Shown here: in pieces, positions 62,862-64,000 of the stretch
Position numbering within the stretch: position 1 is the stretch's first letter
Layout of the letters: each line of letters begins with the position of its first letter
Assembly (NCBI GenBank): GCA_945273835.1
Contig: CALYPL010000006.1
Span: 52,703 to 116,702, forward strand
Source: an uncultured Dysgonomonas sp.
GTDB lineage: Bacteria > Bacteroidota > Bacteroidia > Bacteroidales > Dysgonomonadaceae
Length of the DNA stretch: 64,000 nucleotides
Direction: 5' to 3'
Program-made: the position numbers and the translations under genes
Notes under the pieces: generated by a model
Told to the model about the DNA's origin: nothing
The model's database searches: none
The model's input: only the letters and a program-made list of their open reading frames with translations

Positions 62862-62869
62862 CAAAAATA
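62862..62869 (-). promoter_or_regulatory. -7 box for spt
   Basis: TATTTTTG on the minus strand matches TAnnTTTG, about 64 bp before the ATG at 62798. Its last three bases are the TTG that would otherwise extend the frame. Confidence 0.55.
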
Positions 62870-63049
62870 GCTAAAAAAATATATATCAATGTACTTTAAG
62901 TAAATTATTTTATTTATGACTTATAAGATTGAAGAGATTGATTGATAAAACAGAATATTTGTTTTGTTACCAATGCTATTTTTTGAAATTATTATTCTGA
63001 TTTTTTCTGAGATCATATATAGTAATCAACCCACACAATATCAATGATA

Positions 63050-63081
63050 AAAAAAGACCACCGATATATTTCGATGGTCTT
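63050..63081 (-). terminator. Intrinsic terminator of the partial large gene
   Basis: Arms AAGACCACCGA (63054-63064) and TCGATGGTCTT (63071-63081) pair with one mismatch. On the minus strand the stem is followed by TTTTTTT. Confidence 0.85.
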
Positions 63082-63105
63082 CATATTTACAAAACTCTGA
63101 TTGTA

Positions 63106-64000
63106 TTATTTAAAAGTTATGATTAATTGGAAACGCATCAGGTCGGCACCCTCCATACCCGAATAAACTTGGGTACGATGATAGAATTTATAATCAAACC
63201 CGTCAGTGACATCAATACATTTATTCAGATAATTATCCACTAATTCAACTTTCTTTATGGCATTGCCTCCGGGTGATACTTTCAGGTTCATGACTTCTTT
63301 ATTAAGGCTCACTAAACCCAGATAATAACGCTTGACCTTAGTGGCGGGCGAATCGTTAAGGTCGGTAAACCATCTGCCTTTATCATCCATAATGAAAAAG
63401 TAAGCTTCATTTTCAAGATTTCCAGTTGATATAGTAGCTTGGATATTTGGCGTGTTTTGTTTATTAATCAATAAACGTTGCGTCTTGGTAGATGGGCGAT
63501 GCGTAACTTTGTCAAGAGTCGTAACTGACATTAAAGCCCAGCCTGCACTTTGACTTGAATTTTGCAAACTTCTCGGTTTAGGCTTAAGATCATCGTCGTA
63601 TCGCATTATACTTTTCGTTCCGCTGAGATAGAAATTGATTTTGTCATTATTAACCGGATTTACTCGTTCTACGATGAAAGCCTGCAACGGTGGTATAAAA
63701 CGCAACGGATTATCATTACCACTGCCTACTGTATACGTTAAGGTATCACCTGTAGAGGCTTCTGTTATCTGATAATAATTCTTGATTACGTCTTTATTGG
63801 CTTCGTATAGTTTATCGAAATTTATACTACTCATCAACGGATTTCCGATCATGATTTTTCGTCCGTGAGTTGAATTTTTTATCGGCATCTGATAGATTGA
63901 AACTTCTTCATCGCCTTCAATTTTTTTATTGGGGACATTCAGACTGTTTTCGTAAACAAATCGAGATGCATCATAGCCTCGGTAGATTTTCTTTGTACTG
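63106..64000 (-). CDS. C-terminal part of a large protein, probably exported (partial)
   Basis: The frame is open from the window edge to the stop at 63106, so this is only the last ~298 residues; the ATG at 63888 is internal. Features: SRFVYENSLNVP, then IMIGNPLMSSINFDKLYEAN, FIPPLQAFIVERV, INFYLSGTKSIMRYDDD and a beta-rich end (MEGADLMRFQLIITFK). GNPLMSSI and PPLQAFIV are like the beta-sandwich ends of long Bacteroidetes cell-surface proteins, but no sorting domain was recognised. Function unknown; upstream domains are off the window. Confidence 0.6.
   Translation of the reverse strand, partial: STKKIYRGYDASRFVYENSLNVPNKKIEGDEEVSIYQMPIKNSTHGRKIMIGNPLMSSINFDKLYEANKDVIKNYYQITEASTGDTLTYTVGSGNDNPLRFIPPLQAFIVERVNPVNNDKINFYLSGTKSIMRYDDDLKPKPRSLQNSSQSAGWALMSVTTLDKVTHRPSTKTQRLLINKQNTPNIQATISTGNLENEAYFFIMDDKGRWFTDLNDSPATKVKRYYLGLVSLNKEVMNLKVSPGGNAIKKVELVDNYLNKCIDVTDGFDYKFYHRTQVYSGMEGADLMRFQLIITFK

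Larger units (their letters stand above)
62799..63105. other. Intergenic region between spt and a large partial gene
   Basis: About 307 bp. It contains the spt -7 box (62862-62869), AT-rich DNA without a gene, and the terminator of the next minus-strand gene near 63054-63081. Confidence 0.55.

Overview
The window reads as chromosomal DNA of a Bacteroidales bacterium, most likely Dysgonomonas or a near relative. Supporting signs are a SusC/SusD pair with a SusR-like regulator, serine palmitoyltransferase (a sphingolipid producer), a type IX secretion-like C-terminal domain, AT-rich DNA with almost no Shine-Dalgarno sequences, and many Bacteroidetes-type -7 promoter boxes (TAnnTTTG) in front of genes. 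Genus assignment is inference. No rRNA, tRNA, CRISPR array, phage or insertion sequence was recognised.

Layout. 1-5.7 kb: uronate catabolism cluster (end of an SDR dehydrogenase, kduI, a DUF4861 lipoprotein, kdgK, then eda and a hexuronate-type MFS permease), taking 5-keto-4-deoxyuronate to pyruvate and glyceraldehyde-3-phosphate. 5.7-9.4 kb: divIC-like gene, a small membrane protein and a CDP-alcohol phosphatidyltransferase on the minus strand, divergent from xerD; then a DUF3332 lipoprotein and a small HTH-like protein. 9.6-12 kb: two tandem universal stress proteins with a DUF2007-like N-terminus. 12-24.7 kb: a secreted esterase, an M49 dipeptidyl peptidase, an EamA exporter, a MuiA-like DUF4139 protein, a WYL regulator, a VOC protein, a PiT phosphate transporter with its PhoU-like partner, an operon ending in engB, and a DUF486 membrane protein.

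25-36.6 kb: a polysaccharide utilisation locus made of a SusR-like sensor-regulator, SusC, SusD, a GH3 beta-glucosidase and a GH144-type glucanase; the enzyme pair points to beta-1,2-glucan. 36.7-44.6 kb: tsaB, then a minus-strand envelope polysaccharide operon (three glycosyltransferases, a YfhO-family protein and a flippase whose conserved N-terminus has no standard start codon).

44.6-54.7 kb: a small protein that is almost only a sorting domain, rnz, rplS with a structured leader, a secreted HMA protein, a metallophosphoesterase, rnhB, a DUF4468-like protein, miaB, phoH and mutS. 54.7-60.8 kb: mutS is tightly coupled to a UDP-xylose-synthase-like SDR, two paralogous multi-membrane proteins that look like GT-C glycosyltransferases, a DPM1-like glycosyltransferase and cdsA; this is the most promising poorly described system. 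60.8-64 kb: MgtC family protein, serine palmitoyltransferase, and the C-terminal part of a large protein running off the edge.

Regulation. Several of the longest possible reading frames start on TTG or GTG codons lying inside or upstream of TAnnTTTG promoter boxes; in those cases a downstream ATG was chosen. Intrinsic terminators separate most transcription units.
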